Origin: Pantoea trifolii
GTDB taxonomy: Bacteria; Pseudomonadota; Gammaproteobacteria; Enterobacterales; Enterobacteriaceae
DNA: 64,000 bases
Direction: 5' to 3'
Assembly (NCBI RefSeq): GCF_024506435.1
Contig: NZ_JANIET010000001.1
Location: forward strand, 124,001-188,000
In this document: positions 48,041-57,315 of the stretch, piece by piece
How the letters are laid out: each line of letters opens with the position of its first letter
How positions within the stretch are numbered: position 1 is the stretch's first letter
Notes under the pieces: generated by a model
The model's database searches: none
What the model was told of the DNA's origin: nothing
What the model saw: only the letters and a program-made list of their open reading frames with translations
Made by a program: the position numbers and the translations under genes

Positions 48041-48234
48041 TAACGTTCTGACTCCTGTGCCGCGCTTATTTCACGCAGCAATGGCCAGCGCGTCATAATG
48101 GTATTAAGTCGCGCTTCGCGGGCAATATCAATGTAGCGAAATGCCTTAAGGGAAAAGGCATCACTCAAAGCGTTGATGTCATCGTGCTCTTCGCTGCTAG
48201 CAGCATTCAGCGAAAATGCATTTTCTGTTTTCAT
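48040..48234 (-). CDS. bcsR: Cellulose biosynthesis protein BcsR
   Basis: A 64-residue protein matching the BcsR family (62 residues in E. coli): DDINALSDAFSLKAFRYIDIAREARL and RWPLLREI. It is a short partner that folds on BcsQ and stabilises the BcsRQ complex. It is the first gene of the minus-strand bcsRQABC operon. The 195-bp gap to the divergent bcsE must carry both promoters; no confident promoter elements were picked out. Confidence 0.93.
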   Translation of the reverse strand: MKTENAFSLNAASSEEHDDINALSDAFSLKAFRYIDIAREARLNTIMTRWPLLREISAAQESER

Positions 48235-48429
48235 TATTTTTTTGCCACCGAAAAATCGACAACGGATGAATTGTGATTCTATTTTTTGTAAAGTTTAAAC
48301 CTGAAGTAAAGACAAATGCTATCCGCAGATCAATGTGATTTGCACTAAGGGGCTATTTTTTATTTCACCGGTTCCAATTGTGGCTGTGTGGATTAAACTA
48401 GCCTGGATTGTATCGATCGCGAATAAAAT

Positions 48430-49977
48430 ATGAAAAATCATTATGCGCTTGGCCTGCAGCAGATTCAGCAGGAATTAAATACTCTGCAGAATCCAGGGTT
48501 TTACTGGATTACTAGCCAGCGTCAGGAAGATGCAGGAATGCTTTTGCGTCAGGTGGTTAGCCAGCAAAAGGCGGCGACACTGATCAGTTCTGACGAGAAA
48601 CCGCAGGCGCTGCTGACGCCCGATCCCATCGGGGGTCCGGCGCGTATGCCGTTATTTTCCTTACCAGCAAATAAAAGCAGCTTACAGCAACTGGAGAGTG
48701 ATTTTTCCCGCGTGCTGAATAGCCGCAGTGGACTGGTGATTTTTTATAGTAATGCCGCGTTGTGGGGAAAACTATCACCCGATGAATTGGCCATTTGGCT
48801 TAAGCGCATGCGTCGATTGATAACTAAAAAACAAATCACGCTGTTAATGATCACCTCCGGCACGTCAATAATTCACTTACGTCATCATCTGCAAGCTTAT
48901 TTTCGTCAGCTTGATGGTCTCGCGCATTTAGATTTTCAGCAGGACAGTTGGCAATATCGAATTAACTGGTGGTCTGCAGCAGATAAATTGCTGGCCGATC
49001 GTGCGATCCGTTTGATTTGCGGTGATAATCAATTTATTGCCGTAAATGACGCAGAAAAAAATATTCCATTAAGCCGCAATGATGAAAACCAATTCCTTGC
49101 GCAAGAGGGTGTGCTGGAAGGCGCACCGCCACTTTCTGTGCAGTGGCAATTATTTAGTGACAATGAAAGCGTGTTCTCACGTGCTCAGCAGGCAAATGCG
49201 GCAACCGTCATCTTTAGCCTGGTCCATAACCAAGACATTAATTCTTTAGCAACCATGGTCCATAGTCTGCGCCGTTCACGTGGTAGCGCGCTTAAGATTG
49301 TGGTGCGCGAAATCAGTACCACGCTGCGCTACAGTGATGAGCGTTTGCTGCTGGCCTGCGGCGTGAATGCCATCGTGCCGACGGCGGCCAGCTTGTCGCG
49401 TTTTCTTACCATGCTGGAAGGGATTCAGGGGCAACAGTTCTCGCGCCATGTGCCTGCCAATCTCAATGCACTGATGCAGGCGTTGCAGCCCTTGCAGCAG
49501 AAAGGCTATTTACCGCTGGACGCGTTTTGCGCGGCGGTGCAGCAGCTAATGGCCAACACGTTGCTGCCGGAAAATGACAAAGGTTTGCTGGTGGCGCTGC
49601 GCGCGGTGCCGCAGCTGAAACCCGAACAGATTCTGACGCTGTGTAAACCGCGCCGCTTTGGCGATTTGGTGACGCTGGTGAATGACCGCATTTATCTGTT
49701 CCTCTCTTCGTGCCGCTTCAACGATTTGGATATCGCGCTTAAATCAATCTTCTCCTTGCCGCATGACGAGCTGTTTAGCAATCGCATCGTCTGGTTTGAA
49801 GATAATCAGATCGTGTCGGAGGCGGACAAAATTCGTCAGCTGACATCGGTGATACAGCGCGACAGACAAGCCGCGCCGCTGGCCGCTGTGCCCGTCGCTG
49901 CGCAGGCCGATGTGCCTGAGCGCGGAGCACAAACGCCGCAGCCGATCACCCTCAACCTCGATGGAGCAAGCCACTAA
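48430..49977 (+). CDS. bcsE: c-di-GMP-binding cellulose regulator BcsE
   Basis: A 515-residue protein with an N-terminal degenerate receiver/NTPase-like region and a C-terminal GIL (degenerate GGDEF) domain. The c-di-GMP-binding RxGD motif is R409-F-G-D412, matching the position in E. coli BcsE. It raises cellulose output by delivering c-di-GMP to the synthase via BcsRQ and BcsF. It starts an operon divergent from bcsRQABC. Its stop overlaps the bcsF start (TAATG). Confidence 0.93.
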   Translation: MKNHYALGLQQIQQELNTLQNPGFYWITSQRQEDAGMLLRQVVSQQKAATLISSDEKPQALLTPDPIGGPARMPLFSLPANKSSLQQLESDFSRVLNSRSGLVIFYSNAALWGKLSPDELAIWLKRMRRLITKKQITLLMITSGTSIIHLRHHLQAYFRQLDGLAHLDFQQDSWQYRINWWSAADKLLADRAIRLICGDNQFIAVNDAEKNIPLSRNDENQFLAQEGVLEGAPPLSVQWQLFSDNESVFSRAQQANAATVIFSLVHNQDINSLATMVHSLRRSRGSALKIVVREISTTLRYSDERLLLACGVNAIVPTAASLSRFLTMLEGIQGQQFSRHVPANLNALMQALQPLQQKGYLPLDAFCAAVQQLMANTLLPENDKGLLVALRAVPQLKPEQILTLCKPRRFGDLVTLVNDRIYLFLSSCRFNDLDIALKSIFSLPHDELFSNRIVWFEDNQIVSEADKIRQLTSVIQRDRQAAPLAAVPVAAQADVPERGAQTPQPITLNLDGASH

Positions 49978-50165
49978 TGACACTGATGGATTGGGTGCAG
50001 GTGGCGATCCTGCTGTTACTGATTTTACTGTTCCTGAGATCACTGTTTGGGCGCGGGCTCACGCGCAGCGGCACCAATCCGCTGCTGCGTTTGCTGCCGA
50101 CGCGCGCATTGAAATCAGAAGGACAGTGGCAACGCAAAACCAATAAAACGGATAAACATGAATAA
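49977..50165 (+). CDS. bcsF: Small membrane protein BcsF
   Basis: A 62-residue protein with one N-terminal transmembrane helix (WVQVAILLLLILLFLRSLF) and a positively charged cytoplasmic tail with a TRSGTNPLLRLLPTRAL segment. It recruits BcsE to the membrane in E. coli. It overlaps bcsE by 1 bp and bcsG by 8 bp. Confidence 0.93.
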   Translation: MTLMDWVQVAILLLLILLFLRSLFGRGLTRSGTNPLLRLLPTRALKSEGQWQRKTNKTDKHE

Positions 50166-51789
50166 CAGATTCACGATGCACGGTTCGTGGTGGCGCGGCC
50201 TCGGTGGCTGGAACTTTTACTTCCTGATTAAATTTGCGCTGCTGTGGTACGGCTACCTCAATTTCCACGCGCTGAGTAATCTGGTGTTTCTGGCGTGGCT
50301 GCTGTTCCCGCTGCCGAGCGCGCGGCTGCATCGTCTGCGTCAGTGGATTTCGCTGCCAATTGGCATTGCGCTGTTCTGGCACGATACCTGGCTGCCGGGA
50401 CTCAGCTCGATCATGAGCCAGGGCAGTCAGCTGGCGGGCTTCTCGCCCAGTTACATGCTCGACCTTGCCAATCGCTTTATCAACTGGGAGATGATTGGCG
50501 CGGCCTTTGTGCTGCTGGTGCTGTATCTGTTTGTCGCGCAGTGGATTCGCGTCACCGTGCTGGTGTCGCTGATGCTGATCTGGCTCAACGTGCTGACGAT
50601 TGCCGGACCGGCAATGAATTTACTGCCAAGCAGCGCCGCTACGCCGACGGTGAAGCTCAACGATACGCCAGCGGCGAAAGCACCAGATGGCCTCGATCAA
50701 TCCGCGCCGCCAACCAGCGCCAATCTTACCGCGTGGCTTAACCGTTTTTACGACGCCGAGCGCCAGCGTTCAACGCACTTCCCGGACGCATTGCCTGCCG
50801 ATTCGCAGCCGTTCGATATTCTGGTGATCAATATCTGTTCGCTGTCATGGTCGGATTTGAATGTCGCGCAGTTGCGCAATCATCCGCTGTGGCAGCACTT
50901 CGATATTCTGCTCAACAACTACAACTCCGCCACCGGTTACAGCGGCCCGGCGGGGATTCGTCTGCTGCGTGCCAGCTGCGGCCAGAGCTCGCACAGCGAT
51001 CTGTACAAAGCAACCGATCAGCGCTGTTATCTGTTCGATAATCTGGCCAAGCTGGGCTTTAAACAGCAGTTGATGATGGATCACACCGGCGTGTTTGGTA
51101 ACTATCTCAAAGAGCTGCGCGAAGAGGGCAATCTGCAGGCGCCGTTGATGTCGCAGGCGGGCATCGCGCCGGAGGTGACGTCGTTTGATGGCTCTCCGGT
51201 ATTCAATGATGCGCAGTTGATGCAGCGCTGGCTCGACGACCGCACCAAGAGCAGCGATGCGCGCTCCGCCACCTTCTATAACCTGATTCCGCTGCACGAC
51301 GGTACGCGTGAACTCGGCAGCACGCGCAGCGCAGACTGGCAGCCGCGCGCCAAAGTGCTGTTTGATCAGCTCGATGCTTTCCTGACTAATCTGGAGAAAT
51401 CGGGTCGCCGCGTGATGGTGCTGGTGGTGCCGGAACACGGCGCAGCGCTGCAGGGTGACAAGATGCAGATGTCGGGATTGCGTGACATCCCAAGTCCGGA
51501 TATCACCCATGTGCCGGTCGGCATTAAGTTTGTTGGCATGAAAGCACCGCATCAAGGCCAGCCGCTCAGCGTGGAGACGCCAACCAGCCTGATGGCGATT
51601 TCGGAAATCGTGTCGCGCGTGGTGGATGGTCAGGTGTTTAACGCGCCGAACGTCAATATGTCGGTGATGACCGATAATCTGCCGCAGACGCCGGTGGTGT
51701 CCGAGAACGATAATGCGGTGGTGATGATGTATCAGGGCAAACCGTGGATCCGCCTGAACGGCGGCGATTGGGTGCCATATCCGCAGTAA
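50158..51789 (+). CDS. bcsG: Cellulose phosphoethanolamine transferase BcsG
   Basis: A 543-residue inner-membrane protein with about five N-terminal helices (to residue about 160) and a periplasmic alkaline-phosphatase-fold domain. The nucleophile is S262 in TGYSGPAGIRLLRASCGQ, equivalent to S278 of the 559-residue E. coli enzyme. Zn ligands lie in NICSLSWSD and VPEHGAAL. It adds phosphoethanolamine to about half of cellulose glucose units in E. coli, so at least one polymer made here is probably pEtN-cellulose. Confidence 0.95.
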   Translation: MNNRFTMHGSWWRGLGGWNFYFLIKFALLWYGYLNFHALSNLVFLAWLLFPLPSARLHRLRQWISLPIGIALFWHDTWLPGLSSIMSQGSQLAGFSPSYMLDLANRFINWEMIGAAFVLLVLYLFVAQWIRVTVLVSLMLIWLNVLTIAGPAMNLLPSSAATPTVKLNDTPAAKAPDGLDQSAPPTSANLTAWLNRFYDAERQRSTHFPDALPADSQPFDILVINICSLSWSDLNVAQLRNHPLWQHFDILLNNYNSATGYSGPAGIRLLRASCGQSSHSDLYKATDQRCYLFDNLAKLGFKQQLMMDHTGVFGNYLKELREEGNLQAPLMSQAGIAPEVTSFDGSPVFNDAQLMQRWLDDRTKSSDARSATFYNLIPLHDGTRELGSTRSADWQPRAKVLFDQLDAFLTNLEKSGRRVMVLVVPEHGAALQGDKMQMSGLRDIPSPDITHVPVGIKFVGMKAPHQGQPLSVETPTSLMAISEIVSRVVDGQVFNAPNVNMSVMTDNLPQTPVVSENDNAVVMMYQGKPWIRLNGGDWVPYPQ

Positions 51790-51807
51790 TCCGGAACGAG
51801 GATGAAC

Positions 51808-51872
51808 CAGGTCGCCATAAATGACGACCCTACAGGTTTTATATCGTAGGGGCGCCATTTATGGCGACCTGG
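51808..51872. repeat. Two inverted copies of the cluster-flanking palindromic repeat
   Basis: Copies at 51808-51833 and 51846-51872 carry the same GGTCGCCAT/ATGGCGACC palindrome and CCTAC side arm as those at 38902-39014, with one substitution each. They face each other, so the pair forms a larger hairpin around GGTTTTATATC. They follow the bcsG stop and may end its transcript. Confidence 0.9.
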
Positions 51873-52036
51873 CATGCATTTACTCACGCCAAAACCTGCA
51901 TAATTCCGAATCACTTCATAAATAACCCAACTTACCGATTTTTCGCCTTTATCCCGGCGAAAAAAACGCGTGACCTGGGATATACTCGCTGCGAATTTCA
52001 TCTCATTACACGCCTGTGTGGCCTGGAGAAGTTTTG

Positions 52037-54049
52037 TTGCGCGTCAGTCGTTCTCTAACGATAAAGCAGATGGCGACGGTTTCTGCCGTGGCGATGGTGA
52101 CCATCTGCATCTTTATTGTCATCCAGCTCTTTCACTTTGTGCAGCAGCGCAGGATTGACTACGCCCAGCAAATGGAAAATGTGGCGCACACCGTGCGTCA
52201 GCCGCTCTCCGAAGCGGTACTTAAAGCCGATATCCCGCAAGCCGAACGCATCCTCAATACGCTAAAACCGGCCGGTATTTTATCGCGTGCCGATGTGGTG
52301 TTGCCGAATGCCTTCCAGGCGCTGCACGCTGATTTCGCGCCGGAAAAACCGGTGCCGCGCTGGGTCGCGCGCCTGTTTGAACTGCCGGTACAAATCACGC
52401 TGCCGCTCTATTCGGTGGAGCGATCGGGCTTGCCGAAGCCGATTGCCTATCTGGTGTTGCAGGCCGACTCCTCGCGCGTTTATCAGTTCCTGCTCAGCAC
52501 CTTATCGACCATGATCACCACCTATCTGTTGCTGGCGCTGATCCTCTCCATCGCCATCAGCTGGTGTATCAATCGGTTGATTGTGCATCCGCTGCGCGAC
52601 ATTTCGCGTGATTTGCAGGAGCTGCCGCCGCAGGCGATTCTGACCCACAAAATGAAGCTGCCGCATAATCATCGTGATGATGAAATCGGTATGCTGATTC
52701 GCAGCTACAACCGCAATCAGCAGGTGCTGGAGTCGATTCACGACGAAATGAGTCGCATGACCACCCATTTCGCCGTGACGGATCTGCCCAATCGCGCGCT
52801 GTTCCTTGCGCTACTCGAACAGCACATCAGCCATCGCCACAATCGTCAGGCGTGGGGCTTGATGGTGATTCGAATTGAAACGCTGCAGGAAGCCAACGGC
52901 GTACTGAGCGATGAACAGCGCGATACGCTGATGCTGACGCTGGTGGAGAAGATTCGCAGCACCGTCGACGATCACTCGCTGCTGGCGCAAACCGGCCCCA
53001 GCGACTTTGCCTTGCTGATGAAGCGCGCGCACAATCCGTTCCGCGCCATGCGTTTAGCGCGCAACCTGATGATTCGCATCAATCAGCCGGTGAACCTGCA
53101 ACAGCTGCAGCTGCGTCCGAATGCCAGCATCGGTCTGGCGCTGCACGAAGAGAACAGCATTTCGGCTAGCGAACAGCTTGATCGCGCGACTTCGGCGATG
53201 ATGTCGGCGCGCCATCAGGGCAAAAACCAGATTCTGTTCTTCGACCCGGCGCTCACCGAGCGGGCGCAGAAGCGTTTAACGCAGGAGCACGACATCTTGC
53301 AAGGTTTACAGGACGAGCAGTTTGCCCTTTATCTGCAACCGCAAATCAATATGGAAACCGGCGGGCTGGCCGGTGCCGAAGCGCTGCTGCGCATGCGCAT
53401 GCCGGATGGCAGCTACGGATTGTCAGAAGAGTTTATTGCCAGCGCCGAAGAGATTGGTGTGATTTCGGCCATTGGTCGCTGGGTGTTTGAGGAAGCCTGC
53501 CGCATTCTGGCCGGCTGGCAGAAGCAGGGCATTAATATCCCGCTCAGCGTCAATATCTCGGCGGTGCAGCTGCGTGATGCCAGTATGGTCAGCCATTTGC
53601 AGGGCTTGCTGGAGCGCCATCGCATTGCACCGGGCAACTTCGTACTGGAAATCACCGAAACCGCACAGATTGGCGATGCCGAGCAGGCGATTGCGCTGCT
53701 GCGCTTACTGCAGCAAACCGGCGTGGCAGTGGCGCTCGACGATTTCGGTATGGGCTACTCCAACCTCAACTATCTGCATCAGTTCAAAGCGCTGCCGGTG
53801 AATAAGCTGAAAATGGATCGCAGCTTTGTCGCCGCGCTGCCGGATGACGACACCATGGTGCGCATCGTGGCGGCGATTGCCGACATCATTCACCTCGACG
53901 TCATCGCCGAAGGTGTGGAAACCGCCGAGCAGCGCGACTGGCTGCTGGCGCGCGGAATTACTATAGGGCAAGGCTACTTATACGCTGAAGCGCTGCCGCT
54001 CCACGTCTTTAATCAACGCTGGCTCAATACCTCGCAACTCCCTGAATAA
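52037..54049 (+). CDS. pdeK: Membrane GGDEF/EAL phosphodiesterase PdeK (YhjK/HmsP-like)
   Basis: A 670-residue protein. Two membrane helices (about 8-35 and 150-175) flank a periplasmic sensor region, followed by HAMP, a degenerate GGDEF (GPSDF at 320-324 in place of GGDEF) and an intact EAL domain: EALLRM from 448, EITET, LDDFGMGYSNL, KMDRSF and EGVET. The TTG at 52037 is chosen because GGAGAA lies 6 nt upstream and it gives the E. coli-like MRVSRSLTIKQM start; the ATG at 52016 lacks a ribosome-binding site. It hydrolyses c-di-GMP and probably restrains cellulose made by the adjacent synthases. Confidence 0.94.
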   Translation: MRVSRSLTIKQMATVSAVAMVTICIFIVIQLFHFVQQRRIDYAQQMENVAHTVRQPLSEAVLKADIPQAERILNTLKPAGILSRADVVLPNAFQALHADFAPEKPVPRWVARLFELPVQITLPLYSVERSGLPKPIAYLVLQADSSRVYQFLLSTLSTMITTYLLLALILSIAISWCINRLIVHPLRDISRDLQELPPQAILTHKMKLPHNHRDDEIGMLIRSYNRNQQVLESIHDEMSRMTTHFAVTDLPNRALFLALLEQHISHRHNRQAWGLMVIRIETLQEANGVLSDEQRDTLMLTLVEKIRSTVDDHSLLAQTGPSDFALLMKRAHNPFRAMRLARNLMIRINQPVNLQQLQLRPNASIGLALHEENSISASEQLDRATSAMMSARHQGKNQILFFDPALTERAQKRLTQEHDILQGLQDEQFALYLQPQINMETGGLAGAEALLRMRMPDGSYGLSEEFIASAEEIGVISAIGRWVFEEACRILAGWQKQGINIPLSVNISAVQLRDASMVSHLQGLLERHRIAPGNFVLEITETAQIGDAEQAIALLRLLQQTGVAVALDDFGMGYSNLNYLHQFKALPVNKLKMDRSFVAALPDDDTMVRIVAAIADIIHLDVIAEGVETAEQRDWLLARGITIGQGYLYAEALPLHVFNQRWLNTSQLPE

Positions 54050-54069
54050 TCACCTTGCTTATTGATTTT

Positions 54070-54143
54070 CCTTACAAAATTGTAGCGAAGCGCTGTGCTG
54101 AAGCGTTTCAGTTCATAGTTAGAGTTTTGTAACTTTTGTAAGG
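54070..54143. promoter_or_regulatory. Inverted repeat upstream of dctA
   Basis: CCTTACAAAA (54070-54079) and TTTTGTAAGG (54134-54143) are perfect inverted arms 54 bp apart. A second TTTTGTAA lies at 54124-54131. They sit about 135-210 bp before the dctA ATG, in the range for DcuR, CRP or other activator sites, and may form a looped regulatory site. No regulator is assigned. Confidence 0.5.
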
Positions 54144-54277
54144 AATAGTAGGGGATATTAATCTTGTTAACAGGGTGTTATTTTCCTCGCCATCGGTAAG
54201 GTTTTACGCTTCTGGCGGCTTGCCGCATGCGTTCTCCACAACAATGGCGGTGCGAACCGTCTTACTGGACACCTGTT

Positions 54278-55558
54278 ATGAAAATCTTAAAAAGCCTCTA
54301 TTTTCAGGTACTGGTTGCCATCGGCATCGGCGTCCTGTTGGGCCACTTCTATCCTGAGTTAGGCGCGCAAATGAAGCCGCTTGGCGATGGTTTCGTTAAG
54401 TTGATCAAGATGATCATCGCCCCCGTGATTTTCTGTACGGTGGTGACCGGTATTGCCGGCATGGAGAGCATGAAAGCCGTTGGACGTACGGGCGCAGTGG
54501 CGCTGCTGTACTTTGAAGTGGTCAGCACCATCGCGCTGATCATCGGTTTGGTGGTAGTTAACGTGGTGCAGCCAGGCGCGGGCATGAACGTTGATCCGGC
54601 CACGCTGGATGCCAAAGCGGTCGCGGTTTACGCACAGCAGGCGGAGCAGCAAGGTGTGGTCGCCTTCCTGCTGGATGTGATTCCAAATAGCGTGATTGGT
54701 GCCTTCGCCAGCGGCAACATTCTGCAAGTGCTGCTGTTCGCTATTCTGTTCGGCTTCGCTCTGCATCGCCTCGGCAGCGCTGGCACCGTGATGTTCAACG
54801 TCATTGAGAGCTTCTCGAAAGTGATCTTCGGCGTGATCAACATGATTATGCGTCTCGCGCCAATCGGTGCCTTCGGGGCGATGGCCTTTACCATCGGTAA
54901 ATATGGCGTCGGCTCGCTGGTGCAGCTGGGTCAGCTGATCATCTGCTTCTATATCACCTGCGTGCTGTTCGTGGTGGTGGTGTTGGGGCTGATTGCACGC
55001 TTCGCCGGCTTCAACATCTTTAAATTTGTCGCCTACATCAAAGAAGAGCTGCTGATTGTGCTCGGCACTTCCTCATCTGAATCGGCGCTGCCGCGCATGC
55101 TGGATAAGATGGAGAAGCTGGGCTGTAAGAAATCGGTGGTGGGCTTGGTGATTCCAACTGGCTACTCCTTCAACCTCGATGGCACCTCGATTTACCTCAC
55201 CATGGCGGCGGTGTTTATCGCGCAGGCGACCAACGCGCATATGGATGTGTTCCACCAAATCACGCTGTTAGTGGTGCTGCTGCTCTCCTCAAAAGGCGCA
55301 GCGGGCGTAACCGGCAGTGGCTTTATCGTGCTGGCGGCCACCCTGTCAGCGGTGGGACATTTACCGGTTGCTGGTCTGGCGCTGATTCTCGGTATCGACC
55401 GGTTTATGTCCGAAGCGCGTGCGCTAACCAATCTGGTGGGTAACGGCGTAGCGACCATCGTGGTGGCGAAGTGGGTCGGACAACTGGATGAGAAACAACT
55501 GAATGCGACGCTTTCTGCAGGGAAAAAGGTGAATAACGCACCAGAAACCGCCGCATAG
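54278..55558 (+). CDS. dctA: C4-dicarboxylate/proton symporter DctA
   Basis: A 426-residue member of the glutamate transporter-type (DAACS) family; E. coli DctA has 428. About eight helices plus two re-entrant loops are seen, with the serine-rich loop [16 protein letters not shown] and the substrate motif [12 protein letters not shown]. It imports fumarate, malate and succinate aerobically. The frame opens at 54227, but ATG 54278 gives the conserved [12 protein letters not shown] start. It lies between pdeK and yhjJ as in E. coli. Confidence 0.96.
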   Translation: MKILKSLYFQVLVAIGIGVLLGHFYPELGAQMKPLGDGFVKLIKMIIAPVIFCTVVTGIAGMESMKAVGRTGAVALLYFEVVSTIALIIGLVVVNVVQPGAGMNVDPATLDAKAVAVYAQQAEQQGVVAFLLDVIPNSVIGAFASGNILQVLLFAILFGFALHRLGSAGTVMFNVIESFSKVIFGVINMIMRLAPIGAFGAMAFTIGKYGVGSLVQLGQLIICFYITCVLFVVVVLGLIARFAGFNIFKFVAYIKEELLIVLGTSSSESALPRMLDKMEKLGCKKSVVGLVIPTGYSFNLDGTSIYLTMAAVFIAQATNAHMDVFHQITLLVVLLLSSKGAAGVTGSGFIVLAATLSAVGHLPVAGLALILGIDRFMSEARALTNLVGNGVATIVVAKWVGQLDEKQLNATLSAGKKVNNAPETAA

Positions 55559-55585
55559 CCTGCTATTTGCGTTAATTTGCCGAGA

Positions 55586-55620
55586 AATGCCCGCTGTCGC
55601 TTGCCCTGACAGCGGGCATT
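55586..55620 (+). terminator. Terminator-like hairpin after dctA
   Basis: AATGCCCGCTGTC-(9 nt)-GACAGCGGGCATT is a perfect 13-bp stem, 27 bp after the dctA stop. The following sequence has only three T residues, so termination may be weak or aided by Rho; the hairpin should protect the 3' end. Confidence 0.75.
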
Positions 55621-55803
55621 TGCATAATAAACCCCATTGATTTTTTTCCCGATTTTTTGCCTCGTTGCGCGACATCCTGACCTTCTCGTGGTCAAAGAGT
55701 CTGTTATTAAATAAACGTGGCGGCAAAATGCCGCACCGGTCACCCCAGATGTGGCCGAACATGCCGCGCTAACGAGCGTTGATCTGTTTGAGTAGGGGTT
55801 CAC

Positions 55804-57312
55804 ATGCAGGGCACCAGAATTCGGCTTTTGGTTGGCGGATTGCTACTGGCAGCGTCCGGTTTTGGCGTGCACGCCGAGACGCTCCAACCCGATCCCGCCT
55901 GGCAGGAAGGCAAACTGGACAATGGTTTTAGCTGGCAGCTGCTGACCACACCACAACGTCCAAGCGATCGTATTGAACTGCGCCTGATTGTTAACACCGG
56001 TTCGCTGGTGGAGAGTGCGCAACAAACGGGCTATAGCCATCTTTTACCGCGTTTAGCGATGGTGCATAACGCCACGCTGGACACCAATCAGCAACGCGCG
56101 CTGTGGCAGCAAGCCATGGATCCGCAACGTCCGCTGCCGCCTGCCATCTCGTCGTACGATTACACCCAATACAACCTGAGCTTGCCGAATAACCGCCCTG
56201 ATCTGCTGAAAGAAGCGCTCAGCTGGCTGGCGGCGACTGCCGGGAAAATGACAATCAATGAGCAAGTGGTGGCTACCGCGTTAACGGCCACCGATCCGAT
56301 TGCCACCTGGCCCGCCAATACCCAGGACGTGTGGTGGCGCTATCGCCTGAAAGGCTCGGCGATGCTGGCGCACGATCCGGGCGAGCAACCGCGCGCGCCG
56401 GTGGATATCGCCCAGCTCAACAGCTTCTATCAGCAGTGGTACACGCCCGATGGCATGACGCTGTACGTGGTGGGTAACGTCGATAGCCGCAGTATGGCGG
56501 AGCAGATCAACAAAGCCTTCGCGCCGCTGAAAGGCAAGCGCGTGGCACCTGCCGCGCTACCGACGCTGTCACCGCTGCCGCATCAGCCGGTGAATCTGGT
56601 GAATGGCGGCATGAGTCAGGATCGCCTGTCGCTGGTGTGGGACACCGCATGGCAGCCGATTCGCGATTCGCAGAATTTGCAGCGCTACTGGCAGAGCGAT
56701 TTAGCGCGTGAAGCGCTGTTCTGGCATGTGCAGCGGGCGCTGGCTGACAGCAAAGCGCAAAGCGTGCAGGTTGGTTTCGATTGCCGTGTGCTCTATCAAC
56801 GCGCGCAGTGCTCGATCAACATGGACAGCCCGAACGCCTCTTTGCCGCAGAATATGAATCAGGTGGCGAAAGAGCTGGCGGCGGTGCGCGACAAAGGGTT
56901 ACCGCAGGAGGAGTTTGATGCGCTGATGGCGCAGAAGCTGCTGGAGCTCAATAAGCTGTTTGCCACTTATGCCCGCACCGATACTGATATTCTGATGGGC
57001 CAGCGTCTGCGCTCGCAGCAAAATTCGGTCGTGGACATTGCGCCTGAGCAGTATCAAAAGCTGCGTCAGACGTTCCTCGGCGAGATGACGCGTGACCAGT
57101 TGAATCAGGAGCTGCGTCAGCAATTGTCGCAGGAACTGACCATGGTGCTGATTCAGCCGCAGGGTGAAGCCGAGACCAACGTGAAGATGCTGCAGGAAGG
57201 CTGGGATAAAGTGATGAAGCTACCGGTACCGCCAGCGGCTCCGGCTAGCCCGGAAGACGTGAAGCCGGATAGCAGCGCAGGCGCGGCGGAACAGACCGCG
57301 CCATCATCCTGA
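55804..57312 (+). CDS. yhjJ: M16-family peptidase-like periplasmic protein YhjJ
   Basis: A 502-residue protein with a signal peptide (cleavage near GVHA). The M16 (insulinase/pitrilysin) fold is recognisable from LDNGFSWQLLTTPQRPSDRIELRLIVNTGSLVE and WYTPDGMTLYVVGNVD. The Zn-binding HxxEH of active M16 enzymes is replaced by HLLPR in GYSHLLPRLAM, so catalysis is unlikely. E. coli YhjJ is similar in size (498) and location. It ends 3 bp before the convergent esterase gene. Function unknown. Confidence 0.92.
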   Translation: MQGTRIRLLVGGLLLAASGFGVHAETLQPDPAWQEGKLDNGFSWQLLTTPQRPSDRIELRLIVNTGSLVESAQQTGYSHLLPRLAMVHNATLDTNQQRALWQQAMDPQRPLPPAISSYDYTQYNLSLPNNRPDLLKEALSWLAATAGKMTINEQVVATALTATDPIATWPANTQDVWWRYRLKGSAMLAHDPGEQPRAPVDIAQLNSFYQQWYTPDGMTLYVVGNVDSRSMAEQINKAFAPLKGKRVAPAALPTLSPLPHQPVNLVNGGMSQDRLSLVWDTAWQPIRDSQNLQRYWQSDLAREALFWHVQRALADSKAQSVQVGFDCRVLYQRAQCSINMDSPNASLPQNMNQVAKELAAVRDKGLPQEEFDALMAQKLLELNKLFATYARTDTDILMGQRLRSQQNSVVDIAPEQYQKLRQTFLGEMTRDQLNQELRQQLSQELTMVLIQPQGEAETNVKMLQEGWDKVMKLPVPPAAPASPEDVKPDSSAGAAEQTAPSS

Positions 57313-57315
57313 TGA

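Noticed and set aside
50845..51858. 337-residue minus-strand ORF inside bcsG
   Set aside because: Antisense to bcsG, His/Arg-rich, and extends into the palindromic repeats.
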